NCBI RefSeq assembly: GCF_051020765.1
Contig: NC_134930.1
Span: 6,386,001-6,450,000, forward strand
Reading direction: 5' to 3'
DNA length: 64,000 nucleotides
Source: Lasioglossum baleicum
Taxonomy: Eukaryota; Arthropoda; Insecta; Hymenoptera; Halictidae
Shown: piece after piece, positions 27,181 to 41,500 of the stretch
Layout: each line of letters starts with the position of its first letter
Position numbering within the stretch: position 1 is the first letter of the stretch
Position numbers and translations under genes: made by a program
The notes under the pieces: model-generated
What the model was told of the DNA's origin: nothing
Database searches by the model: none
Seen by the model: only the letters and a program-made list of their open reading frames with translations

Positions 27181-30100
27181 CTCATGGCTAAGAAGGTAGT
27201 GTATACCAGTTCCGGACGACACCGGTAAGTCCCTTCTCGGCCTCATGGCTAAGAAGGTAGTGTATACCAGTTCGGGGACGTTACCGGTGAGTCCCATCTC
27301 GGCCTCATGGCTAAGAAGGTAGTGTATACCTGTTCGGGGACGACACCGGTGTGTCTCATCTCGACCTCATGGCTAAGAGTGTAGTGTATACCAGTTCGGG
27401 GACGACACCGGTAAGTCCCATCTCGGCCTCATGGCTAAGAAGGTAGTGTATACCAGTTCGGGGACGAAACCGGTGAGTCCCATCTCGGCCTCATGGCTAA
27501 GGAGGTAGTGTATACCACTTCGGGGACGACACCGGTGAGTCCCATCTCGACCTCATGGCTAAGAAGGTAGTGTATACCAGTTCGGGGACGACACCGGTGA
27601 GTCCCATCTCGGCCTCATGGCTAAGAAGTTAGTGTATACCTGTTCGCGGACGACACCGATCAGTCCCATCTCGGCCTCATGGCTAAGAAGGTAGTGTATA
27701 CCAGTTCAGGGACGACACCGGTGTGTCTCATCTCGACCTCATGGCTAAGAAGGTAGTGTATACCAGTTCGGGGACGACACCGGTGAGTCCCATCTCGGCC
27801 TCATGGCTAAGACGGTAGTGTATACCTGTTCGCGGACGATACCGATCAGTCCCATCTCGGCCTCATGGCTAAGAAGGTAGTGTATACCAGTTCCGGACGA
27901 CACCGATCAGTCCCATCTCGGCCTCATGGCTAAGAAGGTAGTGTGTACCAGTTCCGGACGACACCGGTGAGTCCCATCTCGGCCTCATGGCTAAGAAGGT
28001 AGTGTATACCAGTTCGGGGACGACAACGGTAAGTCCCTTCTCGGCCTCATGGCTAAGAAGGTAGTGTATACCAGTTCGGGGACGATACCGATCAGTCCCA
28101 TCTCGGCCTCATTTCTAAGAAGGTAGTGTATACCTGTTCGCAGACGACACCGATCAGTCCCATCTCGGCCTCATGGCTAAGAAGGTAGTGTATACCAGTT
28201 CGGGGACGAAACCGGTGAGTCCCATCTCGGCCTCATGGCTAAGAAGGTAGTGTATACCAGTTCCGGACGACACCGGTAAGTCCCTTCTCGTCCTCATGGC
28301 TAACAAGGTAGTGTATACCAGTTCGGGGACGAAACCGGTGAGTCCCATCTCGGCCTCATGGCTAAGAAGGTAGTGTATACCAGTTCGGGGACGTTACCGG
28401 TGAGTCCCATCTCGGCCTCATGGCTAAGAAGGTAGTGTATACCTGTTCGGGGACGACACCGGTGTGTCTCATCTCGACCTCATGGCTAAGAGTGTAGTGT
28501 ATACCAGTTCGGGGACGACACCGGTAAGTCCCATCTCGGCCTCATGGCTAAGAATGTAGTGTATACCTGTTCGCGGACGACACCGATCAGTCCCATCTCG
28601 GCCTCATGGCTAAGAAGGTAGTGTATACCAGTTCGGGGACGAAACCGGTGAGTCCCATCTCGGCCTCATGGCTAAGAAGGTAGTGTATACCAGTTCCGGA
28701 CGACACCGGTGAGTCCCATCTCGGCCTCATGGCTAAGAAGGTAGTGTATACCAGTTCGGGGACGAAACCGGTGAGTCCCATCTCGGCCTCATGGCTAAGA
28801 AGGTAGTGTATACCTGTTCGGGGACGACACCGGTGTGTCACATCTCGACCTCATGGCTAAGAAGGTAGTGTATACCAGTTCGGGGACGACACCGGTAAGT
28901 CCCTTCTCGGCCTCATGGCTAAGATGGTAGTGTATACCAGTTCGGGGACGACACCGATCAGTCCCATCTCGGCCTCATTTCTAAGAAGGTAGTGTATACC
29001 TGTTCGCGGACGACACCGATCAGTCCCATCTCGGCCTCATGGCTAAGAAGGTAGTGTATACCAGTTCGGGGACGAAACCGGTGAGTCCCATCTCGGCCTC
29101 ATGGCTAAGAAGGTAGTGTATACCAGTTCGCGGACGACACCGACCAGTCCCATCTCGACCTCATGGCTAAGAAGGTAGTGTATACCAGTTCAGGGACGAC
29201 ACCGGTGTGTCTCATCTCGACCTCCTGGCTAAGAAGGTAGTGTATACCAGTTCGGGGACGACACCGGTGAGTCCCATCTCGGCCTCATGGCTAAGAAGGT
29301 AGTGTATACCAGTTCGGGGACGAAACCGGTGAGTCCCATCTCGGCCTCATGGCTAAGAAGGTAGTGTATACCTGTTCGGGGACGACACCGGTGTGTCTCA
29401 TCTCGACCTCATGGCTAAGAAGGTAGTGTATAGCAGTTCCGGACGACACCGGTAAGTCCCTTCTCGGCCTCATGGCTAAGAAGGTAGTGTATACCAGTTC
29501 GGGGACGAAACCGGTGAGTCCCATCTCGGCCTCATGGCTAAGAAGGTAGTGTATACCAGTTCGCGGACGACACCGACCAGTCCCATCTCGACCTCATGGC
29601 TAAGAAGGTAGTGTATACCAGTTCAGGGACGACACCGGTGAGTCCCATCTCGGCCTCATGGCTAAGAAGGTAGTGTATACCAGTTCGGGGACGACACCGG
29701 TGAGTCCCATCTCGGCCTCATGGCTAAGAAGTTAGTGTATACCTGTTCGCGGACGACACCGATCAGTCCCATCTCGGCCTCATGGCTAAGAAGGTAGTGT
29801 ATACCAGTTCGGGGACGAAACCGGTGAGTCCCATCTCGGCCTCATGGCTAAGAAGGTAGTGTATACCAGTTCGCGGACGACACCGACCAGTCCCATCTCG
29901 ACCTCATGGCTAAGAAGGTAGTGTATACCAGTTCAGGGACGACACCGGTGTGTCTCATCTCGACCTCCTGGCTAAGAAGGTAGTGTATACCAGTTCGGGG
30001 ACGACACCGGTGAGTCCCATCTCGGCCTCATGGCTAAGAAGGTAGTGTATACCAGTTCGGGGACGAAACCGGTGAGTCCCATCTCGGCCTCATGGCTAAG

Positions 30101-31269
30101 AAGGTAGTGTATACCTGTTCGGGGACGACACCGGTGTGTCTCATCTCGACCTCATGGCTAAGAAGGTAGTGTATAGCAGTTCCGGACGACACCGGTGAGT
30201 CCCATCTCGGCCTCATGGCTAAGAAGGTAGTGTATACCAGTTCGGGGACGAAACCGGTGAGTCCCATCTCGGCCTCATGGCTAAGAAGGTAGTGTATACC
30301 TGTTCGGGGACGACACCGGTGTGTCTCATCTCGACCTCATGGCTAAGAAGGTAGTGTATAGCAGTTCCGGACGACACCGGTAAGTCCCTTCTCGGCCTCA
30401 TGGCTAAGAAGGTAGTGTATACCAGTTCGGGGACGAAACCGGTGAGTCCCATCTCGACCTCATGGCTAAGAAGGTAGTGTATAGCAGTTCCGGACGACAC
30501 CGGTAAGTCCCTTCTCGGCCTCATGGCTAAGAAGGTAGTGTATACCAGTTCGGGGACGAAACCGGTGAGTCCCATCTCGGCCTCATGGCTAAGAAGGTAG
30601 TGTATACCAGTTCGCGGACGACACCGACCAGTCCCATCTCGACCTCATGGCTAAGAAGGTAGTGTATACCAGTTCAGGGACGACACCGGTGAGTCCCATC
30701 TCGGCCTCATGGCTAAGAAGGTAGTGTATACCAGTTCGGGGACGACACCGGTGAGTCCCATCTCGGCCTCATGGCTAAGAAGTTAGTGTATACCTGTTCG
30801 CGGACGACACCGATCAGTCCCATCTCGGCCTCATGGCTAAGAAGGTAGTGTATACCAGTTCGGGGACGAAACCGGTGAGTCCCATCTCGGCCTCATGGCT
30901 AAGAAGGTAGTGTATACCAGTTCGCGGACGACACCGACCAGTCCCATCTCGACCTCATGGCTAAGAAGGTAGTGTATACCAGTTCAGGGACGACACCGGT
31001 GTGTCTCATCTCGACCTCCTGGCTAAGAAGGTAGTGTATACCAGTTCGGGGACGACACCGGTGAGTCCCATCTCGGCCTCATGGCTAAGAAGGTAGTGTA
31101 TACCAGTTCGGGGACGAAACCGGTGAGTCCCATCTCGGCCTCATGGCTAAGAAGGTAGTGTATACCTGTTCGGGGACGACACCGGTGTGTCTCATCTCGA
31201 CCTCATGGCTAAGAAGGTAGTGTATAGCAGTTCCGGACGACACCGGTAAGTCCCTTCTCGGCCTCATGG

Positions 31270-33620
31270 CTAAGAAGGTAGTGTATACCAGTTCGGGGAC
31301 GAAACCGGTGAGTCCCATCTCGGCCTCATGGCTAAGGAGGTAGTGTATACCACTTCGGGGACGACACCGGTGAGTCCCATCTCGACCTCATGGCTAAGAA
31401 GGTAGTGTATACCAGTTCGGGGACGACACCGGTGAGTCCCATCTCGGCCTCATGGCTAAGAAGTTAGTGTATACCTGTTCGCGGACGACACCGATCAGTC
31501 CCATCTCGGCCTCATGGCTAAGAAGGTAGTGTATACCAGTTCAGGGACGACACCGGTGTGTCTCATCTCGACCTCATGGCTAAGAAGGTAGTGTATACCA
31601 GTTCGGGGACGACACCGGTGAGTCCCATCTCGGCCTCATGGCTAAGACGGTAGTGTATACCTGTTCGCGGACGATACCGATCAGTCCCATCTCGGCCTCA
31701 TGGCTAAGAAGGTAGTGTATACCAGTTCCGGACGACACCGATCAGTCCCATCTCGGCCTCATGGCTAAGAAGGTAGTGTGTACCAGTTCCGGACGACACC
31801 GGTGAGTCCCATCTCGGCCTCATGGCTAAGAAGGTAGTGTATACCAGTTCGGGGACGAAACCGGTGAGTCCCATCTCGGCCTCATGGCTAAGAAGGTAGT
31901 GTATACCTGTTCGGGGACGACACCGGTGTGTCTCATCTCGACCTCATGGCTAAGAAGGTAGTGTATACCAGTTCGGGGACGACAACGGTAAGTCCCTTCT
32001 CGGCCTCATGGCTAAGAAGGTAGTGTATACCAGTTCGGGGACGATACCGATCAGTCCCATCTCGGCCTCATTTCTAAGAAGGTAGTGTATACCTGTTCGC
32101 AGACGACACCGATCAGTCCCATCTCGGCCTTATGGCTAAGAAGGTAGTGTATACCAGTTCGGGGACGAAACCGGTGAGTCCCATCTCGGCCTCATGGCTA
32201 AGAAGGTAGTGTATACCAGTTCCGGACGACACCGGTAAGTCCCTTCTCGGCCTCATGGCTAAGAAGGTAGTGTATACCAGTTCGGGGACGTTACCGGTGA
32301 GTCCCATCTCGGCCTCATGGCTAAGAAGGTAGTGTATACCTGTTCGGGGACGACACCGGTGTGTCTCATCTCGACCTCATGGCTAAGAGTGTAGTGTATA
32401 CCAGTTCGGGGACGACACCGGTAAGTCCCATCTCGGCCTCATGGCTAAGAAGGTAGTGTATACCAGTTCGGGGACGAAACCGGTGAGTCCCATCTCGGCC
32501 TCATGGCTAAGGAGGTAGTGTATACCACTTCGGGGACGACACCGGTGAGTCCCATCTCGACCTCATGGCTAAGAAGGTAGTGTATACCAGTTCGGGGACG
32601 ACACCGGTGAGTCCCATCTCGGCCTCATGGCTAAGAAGTTAGTGTATACCTGTTCGCGGACGACACCGATCAGTCCCATCTCGGCCTCATGGCTAAGAAG
32701 GTAGTGTATACCAGTTCAGGGACGACACCGGTGTGTCTCATCTCGACCTCATGGCTAAGAAGGTAGTGTATACCAGTTCGGGGACGACACCGGTGAGTCC
32801 CATCTCGGCCTCATGGCTAAGACGGTAGTGTATACCTGTTCGCGGACGATACCGATCAGTCCCATCTCGGCCTCATGGCTAAGAAGGTAGTGTATACCAG
32901 TTCCGGACGACACCGATCAGTCCCATCTCGGCCTCATGGCTAAGAAGGTAGTGTGTACCAGTTCCGGACGACACCGGTGAGTCCCATCTCGGCCTCATGG
33001 CTAAGAAGGTAGTGTATACCAGTTCGGGGACGAAACCGGTGAGTCCCATCTCGGCCTCATGGCTAAGAAGGTAGTGTATACCTGTTCGGGGACGACACCG
33101 GTGTGTCTCATCTCGACCTCATGGCTAAGAAGGTAGTGTATACCAGTTCGGGGACGACAACGGTAAGTCCCTTCTCGGCCTCATGGCTAAGAAGGTAGTG
33201 TATACCAGTTCGGGGACGATACCGATCAGTCCCATCTCGGCCTCATTTCTAAGAAGGTAGTGTATACCTGTTCGCAGACGACACGGATCAGTCCCATCTC
33301 GGCCTTATGGCTAAGAAGGTAGTGTATACCAGTTCGGGGACGAAACCGGTGAGTCCCATCTCGGCCTCATGGCTAAGAAGGTAGTGTATACCAGTTCCGG
33401 ACGACACCGGTAAGTCCCTTCTCGGCCTCATGGCTAAGAAGGTAGTGTATACCAGTTCGGGGACGTTACCGGTGAGTCCCATCTCGGCCTCATGGCTAAG
33501 AAGGTAGTGTATACCTGTTCGGGGACGACACCGGTGTGTCTCATCTCGACCTCATGGCTAAGAGTGTAGTGTATACCAGTTCGGGGACGACACCGGTAAG
33601 TCCCATCTCGGCCTCATGGC
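31270..33620. repeat. Two tandem copies of a 1175-bp (19-monomer) higher-order unit
   Basis: The monomer series starting at the GCTAAGGAGG variant (31331) repeats at 32506, a period of 1175 bp. That equals 16 monomers of 62 bp plus three of 61 bp. The CCTTATGGCTAAG variant marks the same spacing at about 32128 and 33303. The same period appears at about 40286/41461 and 51786/52961. Shorter (927 bp, 21005/21932) and longer (1484 bp, about 26012/27496) versions of the GCTAAGGAGG spacing also exist. They differ from 1175 by whole monomers. Confidence 0.7.
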
Positions 33621-35510
33621 TAAGAAGGTAGTGTAAACCTGTTCGCGGACGACACCGGTGAGTCCTATCTCGGCCTCATGGCTAAGAAGGTAGTGTATAC
33701 CAGTTCGGGGACGACAACGGTAAGTCCCTTCTCGGCCTCATGGCTAAGAAGGTAGTGTATACCAGTTCGGGGACGATACCGATCAGTCCCATCTCGGCCT
33801 CATTTCTAAGAAGGTAGTGTATACCTGTTCGCAGACGACACCGATCAGTCCCATCTCGGCCTCATGGCTAAGAAGGTAGTGTATACCAGTTCGGGGACGA
33901 AACCGGTGAGTCCCATCTCGGCCTCATGGCTAAGAAGGTAGTGTATACCAGTTCCGGACGACACCGGTAAGTCCCTTCTCGTCCTCATGGCTAACAAGGT
34001 AGTGTATACCAGTTCGGGGACGAAACCGGTGAGTCCCATCTCGGCCTCATGGCTAAGAAGGTAGTGTATACCAGTTCGGGGACGTTACCGGTGAGTCCCA
34101 TCTCGGCCTCATGGCTAAGAAGGTAGTGTATACCTGTTCGGGGACGACACCGGTGTGTCTCATCTCGACCTCATGGCTAAGAGTGTAGTGTATACCAGTT
34201 CGGGGACGACACCGGTAAGTCCCATCTCGGCCTCATGGCTAAGAAGGTAGTGTAAACCTGTTCGCGGACGACACCGGTGAGTCCCATCTCGGCCTCATGG
34301 CTAAGAAGGTAGTGTATACCTGTTCGCGGACGACACCGATCAGTCCCATCTCGGCCTCATGGCTAAGAAGGTAGTGTATACCAGTTCCGGACGACACCGA
34401 TCAGTCCCATCTCGGCCTCATGGCTAAGAAGGTAGTGTATACAAGTTCGGGGACGAAACCGGTGAGTCCCGTCTCCCTCTTGGCTAAGAAGGTAGTGTAT
34501 ACCAGTTCGCGGACGACACCAATCAGTCCCATCTCGGCCTCCTGACTAAGAAGGTAGTGTATACCAGTTCGAGGACGACACCGGTGAGTCCCATCTCGAC
34601 CTCATGGCTAAGAAGGTAGTGTATACCAGTTCAGGGACGACACCGGTGTGTCTCATCTCGACCTCCTGGCTAAGAAGGTAGTGTATACCAGTTCGGGGAC
34701 GACACCGGTGAGTCCCATCTCGGCCTCATGGCTAAGAAGGTAGTGTATACCAGTTCGGGGACGAAACCGGTGAGTCCCATCTCGGCCTCATGGCTAAGAA
34801 GGTAGTATATACCTGTTCGGGGACGACACCGGTGTGTCTCATCTCGACCTCATGGCTAAGAAGGTAGTGTATAGCAGTTCCGGACGACACCGGTAAGTCC
34901 CTTCTCGGCCTCATGGCTAAGAAGGTAGTGTATACCAGTTCGGGGACGAAACCGGTGGGTCCCATCTCGGCCTCATGGCTAAGGAGGTAGTGTATACCAC
35001 TTCGGGGACGACACCGGTGAGTCCCATCTCGGCCTCATGGCTAAGGAGGTAGTGTATACCACTTCGGGGACGACACCGGTGAGTCCCATCTCGACCTCAT
35101 GGCTAAGAAGGTAGTGTATACCAGTTCGGGGACGACACCGGTGAGTCCCATCTCGGCATCATGGCTAAGAAGTTAGTGTATACCTGTTCGCGGACGACAC
35201 CGATCAGTCCCATCTCGGCCTCATGGCTAAGAAGGTAGTGTATACCAGTTCCGGACGACACCGATCAGTCCCATCTCGGCCTCATGGCTAAGAAGGTAGT
35301 GTATACCAGTTCGGGGACGAAACCGGTGAGTCCCATCTCCCTCTTGGCTAAGAAGGTAGTGTATACCAGTTCGCGGACGACACCAATCAGTCCCATCTCG
35401 GCCTCCAGACTAAGAAGGTAGTGTATACCAGTTCGGGGACGGAACCGGTGTGTCTCATCTCGACCTCATGGCTAAGAAGGTAGTGTATACCTGTTCGCGG
35501 ACGACACCGG
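31737..35510. repeat. Satellite ~3.8-kb block duplicated at ~39.9-43.7 kb
   Basis: Aligns with about 39895-43668 at a constant offset of 8158, so there is no net monomer gain or loss. Only scattered single-base differences are visible: GTTCGAGGACG against GTTCGTGGACG near 34570/42728, GGTGTGTCTC against GGTGAGTCTC near 34820/42980, and GGTGGGTCCC at about 34956 in this copy only. Part of the same order (40.27-53.7 kb region) recurs again at offset 11500. Near-identity over several kb implies recent amplification. Confidence 0.75.
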
Positions 35511-38500
35511 TGTGTCTCATCTCGACCTCATGGCTAAGAGTGTAGTGTATACCAGTTCGGGGACGACACCGGTAAGTCCCATCTCGGCCTCATGGCTAAG
35601 AATGTAGTGTATACCTGTTCGCGGACGACACCGATCAGTCCCATCTCGACCTCATGGCTAAGAAGGTAGTGTATACCTGTTCGGGGACGACACCGGTGTG
35701 TCTCATCTCGACCTCATGGCTAAGAGTGTAGTGTATACCAGTTCGGGGACGACACCGGTAAGTCCCATCTCGGCCTCATGGCTAAGAATGTAGTGTATAC
35801 CTGTTCGCGGACGACACCGATCAGTCCCATCTCGGCCTCATGGCTAAGAAGGTAGTGTATACCAGTTCGGGGACGAAACCGGTGAGTCCCATCTCGGCCT
35901 CATGGCTAAGAAGGTAGTGTATACCTGTTCGGGGACGACACCGGTGTGTCACATCTCGACCTCATGGCTAAGAAGGTAGTGTATACCAGTTCGGGGACGA
36001 CACCGGTAAGTCCCTTCTCGGCCTCATGGCTAAGAAGGTAGTGTATACCAGTTCGGGGACGACACCGATCAGTCCCATCTCGGCCTCATTTCTAAGAAGG
36101 TAGTGTATACCTGTTCGCGGACGACACCGATCAGTCCCATCTCGGCCTCATGGCTAAGAAGGTAGTGTATACCAGTTCGGGGACGAAACCGGTGAGTCCC
36201 ATCTCGGCCTCATGGCTAAGAAGGTAGTGTATACCAGTTCGCGGACGACACCGACCAGTCCCATCTCGACCTCATGGCTAAGAAGGTAGTGTATACCAGT
36301 TCAGGGACGACACCGGTGTGTCTCATCTCGACCTCCTGGCTAAGAAGGTAGTGTATACCAGTTCGGGGACGACACCGGTGAGTCCCATCTCGGCATCATG
36401 GCTAAGAAGGTAGTGTATACCAGTTCGGGGACGAAACCGGTGAGTCCCATCTCGGCCTCATGGCTAAGAAGGTAGTGTATACCTGTTCGGGGACGACACC
36501 GGTGTGTCTCATCTCGACCTCATGGCTAAGAAGGTAGTGTATAGCAGTTCCGGACGACACCGGTAAGTCCCTTCTCGGCCTCATGGCTAAGAAGGTAGTG
36601 TATACCAGTTCGGGGACGAAACCGGTGAGTCCCATCTCGGCCTCATGGCTAAGGAGGTAGTGTATACCACTTCGGGGACGACACCGGTGAGTCCCATCTC
36701 GACCTCATGGCTAAGAAGGTAGTGTATACCAGTTCGGGGACGACACCGGTGAGTCCCATCTCGGCCTCATGGCTAAGAAGTTAGTGTATACCTGTTCGCG
36801 GACGACACCGATCAGTCCCATCTCGGCCTCATGGCTAAGAAGGTAGTGTATACCAGTTCAGGGACGACACCGGTGTGTCTCATCTCGACCTCATGGCTAA
36901 GAAGGTAGTGTATACCAGTTCGGGGACGACACCGGTGAGTCCCATCTCGGCCTCATGGCTAAGACGGTAGTGTATACCTGTTCGCGGACGATACCGATCA
37001 GTCCCATCTCGGCCTCATGGCTAAGAAGGTAGTGTATACCAGTTCCGGACGACACCGATCAGTCCCATCTCGGCCTCATGGCTAAGAAGGTAGTGTGTAC
37101 CAGTTCCGGACGACACCGGTGAGTCCCATCTCGGCCTCATGGCTAAGAAGGTAGTGTATACCAGTTCGGGGACGAAACCGGTGAGTCCCATCTCGGCCTC
37201 ATGGCTAAGAAGGTAGTGTATACCTGTTCGGGGACGACACCGGTGTGTCTCATCTCGACCTCATGGCTAAGAAGGTAGTGTATACCAGTTCGGGGACGAC
37301 AACGGTAAGTCCCTTCTCGGCCTCATGGCTAAGAAGGTAGTGTATACCAGTTCGGGGACGATACCGATCAGTCCCATCTCGGCCTCATTTCTAAGAAGGT
37401 AGTGTATACCTGTTCGCAGACGACACCGATCAGTCCCATCTCGGCCTTATGGCTAAGAAGGTAGTGTATACCAGTTCGGGGACGAAACCGGTGAGTCCCA
37501 TCTCGGCCTCATGGCTAAGAAGGTAGTGTATACCAGTTCCGGACGACACCGGTAAGTCCCTTCTCGGCCTCATGGCTAAGAAGGTAGTGTATACCAGTTC
37601 GGGGACGTTACCGGTGAGTCCCATCTCGGCCTCATGGCTAAGAAGGTAGTGTATACCTGTTCGGGGACGACACCGGTGTGTCTCATCTCGACCTCATGGC
37701 TAAGAGTGTAGTGTATACCAGTTCGGGGACGACACCGGTAAGTCCCATCTCGGCCTCATGGCTAAGAAGGTAGTGTATACCAGTTCGGGGACGAAACCGG
37801 TGAGTCCCATCTCGGCCTCATGGCTAAGGAGGTAGTGTATACCACTTCGGGGACGACACCGGTGAGTCCCATCTCGACCTCATGGCTAAGAAGGTAGTGT
37901 ATACCAGTTCGGGGACGACACCGGTGAGTCCCATCTCGGCCTCATGGCTAAGAAGTTAGTGTATACCTGTTCGCGGACGACACCGATCAGTCCCATCTCG
38001 GCCTCATGGCTAAGAAGGTAGTGTATACCAGTTCAGGGACGACACCGGTGTGTCTCATCTCGACCTCATGGCTAAGAAGGTAGTGTATACCAGTTCGGGG
38101 ACGACACCGGTGAGTCCCATCTCGGCCTCATGGCTAAGACGGTAGTGTATACCTGTTCGCGGACGATACCGATCAGTCCCATCTCGGCCTCATGGCTAAG
38201 AAGGTAGTGTATACCAGTTCCGGACGACACCGATCAGTCCCATCTCGGCCTCATGGCTAAGAAGGTAGTGTGTACCAGTTCCGGACGACACCGGTGAGTC
38301 CCATCTCGGCCTCATGGCTAAGAAGGTAGTGTATACCAGTTCGGGGACGAAACCGGTGAGTCCCATCTCGGCCTCATGGCTAAGAAGGTAGTGTATACCA
38401 GTTCCGGACGACACCGGTAAGTCCCTTCTCGGCCTCATGGCTAAGAAGGTAGTGTATACCAGTTCGGGGACGTTACCGGTGAGTCCCATCTCGGCCTCAT

Positions 38501-41500
38501 GGCTAAGAAGGTAGTGTATACCAGTTCGGGGACGATACCGATCAGTCCCATCTCGGCCTCATTTCTAAGAAGGTAGTGTATACCTGTTCGCAGACGACAC
38601 CGATCAGTCCCATCTCGGCCTCATGGCTAAGAAGGTAGTGTATACCAGTTCGGGGACGAAACCGGTGAGTCCCATCTCGGCCTCATGGCTAAGAAGGTAG
38701 TGTATACCAGTTCCGGACGACACCGGTAAGTCCCTTCTCGTCCTCATGGCTAACAAGGTAGTGTATACCAGTTCGGGGACGAAACCGGTGAGTCCCATCT
38801 CGGCCTCATGGCTAAGAAGGTAGTGTATACCAGTTCGGGGACGTTACCGGTGAGTCCCATCTCGGCCTCATGGCTAAGAAGGTAGTGTATACCTGTTCGG
38901 GGACGACACCGGTGTGTCTCATCTCGACCTCATGGCTAAGAGTGTAGTGTATACCAGTTCGGGGACGACACCGGTAAGTCCCATCTCGGCCTCATGGCTA
39001 AGAAGGTAGTGTAAACCTGTTCGCGGACGACACCGGTGAGTCCCATCTCGGCCTCATGGCTAAGAAGGTAGTGTATACCTGTTCGCGGACGACACCGATC
39101 AGTCCCATCTCGGCCTCATGGCTAAGAAGGTAGTGTATACCAGTTCCGGACGACACCGATCAGTCCCATCTCGGCCTCATGGCTAAGAAGGTAGTGTATA
39201 CAACTTCGGGGACGACACCGGTGTGTCTCATCTCGACCTCCTGGCTAAGAAGGTAGTGTATACCAGTTCGGGGACGACACCGGTGAGTCCCATCTCGGCC
39301 TCATGGCTAAGAAGGTAGTGTATACCAGTTCGGGGACGAAACCGGTGAGTCCCATCTCGGCCTCATGGCTAAGAAGGTAGTATATACCTGTTCGGGGACG
39401 ACACCGGTGAGTCTCATCTCGACCTCATGGCTAAGAAGGTAGTGTATAGCATTTCCGGACGACACCGGTAAGTCCCTTCTCGGCCTCATGGCTAAGAAGG
39501 TAGTGTATACCAGTTCGGGGACGAAACCGGTGAGTCCCATCTCGGCCTCATGGCTAAGAAGTTAGTGTATACCTGTTCGCGGACGACACCGATCAGTCCC
39601 ATCTCGGCCTCATGGCTAAGAAGGTAGTGTATACCAGTTCCGGACGACACCGATCAGTCCCATCTCGGCCTCATGGCTAAGAAGGTAGTGTATACCAGTT
39701 CGGGGACGAAACCGGTGAGTCCCATCTCCCTCTTGGCTAAGAAGGTAGTGTATACCAGTTCGCGGACGACACCAATCAGTCCCATCTCGGCCTCCAGACT
39801 AAGAAGGTAGTGTATACCAGTTCGGGGACGGAACCGGTGTGTCTCATCTCGACCTCATGGCTAAGAAGGTAGTGTATACCTGTTCGCGGACGACACCGAT
39901 CAGTCCCATCTCGGCCTCATGGCTAAGAAGGTAGTGTGTACCAGTTCCGGACGACACCGGTGAGTCCCATCTCGGCCTCATGGCTAAGAAGGTAGTGTAT
40001 ACCAGTTCGGGGACGAAACCGGTGAGTCCCATCTCGGCCTCATGGCTAAGAAGGTAGTGTATACCTGTTCGGGGACGACACCGGTGTGTCTCATCTCGAC
40101 CTCATGGCTAAGAAGGTAGTGTATACCAGTTCGGGGACGACAACGGTAAGTCCCTTCTCGGCCTCATGGCTAAGAAGGTAGTGTATACCAGTTCGGGGAC
40201 GATACCGATCAGTCCCATCTCGGCCTCATTTCTAAGAAGGTAGTGTATACCTGTTCGCAGACGACACCGATCAGTCCCATCTCGGCCTTATGGCTAAGAA
40301 GGTAGTGTATACCAGTTCGGGGACGAAACCGGTGAGTCCCATCTCGGCCTCATGGCTAAGAAGGTAGTGTATACCAGTTCCGGACGACACCGGTAAGTCC
40401 CTTCTCGGCCTCATGGCTAAGAAGGTAGTGTATACCAGTTCGGGGACGTTACCGGTGAGTCCCATCTCGGCCTCATGGCTAAGAAGGTAGTGTATACCTG
40501 TTCGGGGACGACACCGGTGTGTCTCATCTCGACCTCATGGCTAAGAGTGTAGTGTATACCAGTTCGGGGACGACACCGGTAAGTCCCATCTCGGCCTCAT
40601 GGCTAAGAAGGTAGTGTATACCAGTTCGGGGACGAAACCGGTGAGTCCCATCTCGGCCTCATGGCTAAGGAGGTAGTGTATACCACTTCGGGGACGACAC
40701 CGGTGAGTCCCATCTCGACCTCATGGCTAAGAAGGTAGTGTATACCAGTTCGGGGACGACACCGGTGAGTCCCATCTCGGCCTCATGGCTAAGAAGTTAG
40801 TGTATACCTGTTCGCGGACGACACCGATCAGTCCCATCTCGGCCTCATGGCTAAGAAGGTAGTGTATACCAGTTCAGGGACGACACCGGTGTGTCTCATC
40901 TCGACCTCATGGCTAAGAAGGTAGTGTATACCAGTTCGGGGACGACACCGGTGAGTCCCATCTCGGCCTCATGGCTAAGACGGTAGTGTATACCTGTTCG
41001 CGGACGATACCGATCAGTCCCATCTCGGCCTCATGGCTAAGAAGGTAGTGTATACCAGTTCCGGACGACACCGATCAGTCCCATCTCGGCCTCATGGCTA
41101 AGAAGGTAGTGTGTACCAGTTCCGGACGACACCGGTGAGTCCCATCTCGGCCTCATGGCTAAGAAGGTAGTGTATACCAGTTCGGGGACGAAACCGGTGA
41201 GTCCCATCTCGGCCTCATGGCTAAGAAGGTAGTGTATACCTGTTCGGGGACGACACCGGTGTGTCTCATCTCGACCTCATGGCTAAGAAGGTAGTGTATA
41301 CCAGTTCGGGGACGACAACGGTAAGTCCCTTCTCGGCCTCATGGCTAAGAAGGTAGTGTATACCAGTTCGGGGACGATACCGATCAGTCCCATCTCGGCC
41401 TCATTTCTAAGAAGGTAGTGTATACCTGTTCGCAGACGACACCGATCAGTCCCATCTCGGCCTTATGGCTAAGAAGGTAGTGTATACCAGTTCGGGGACG

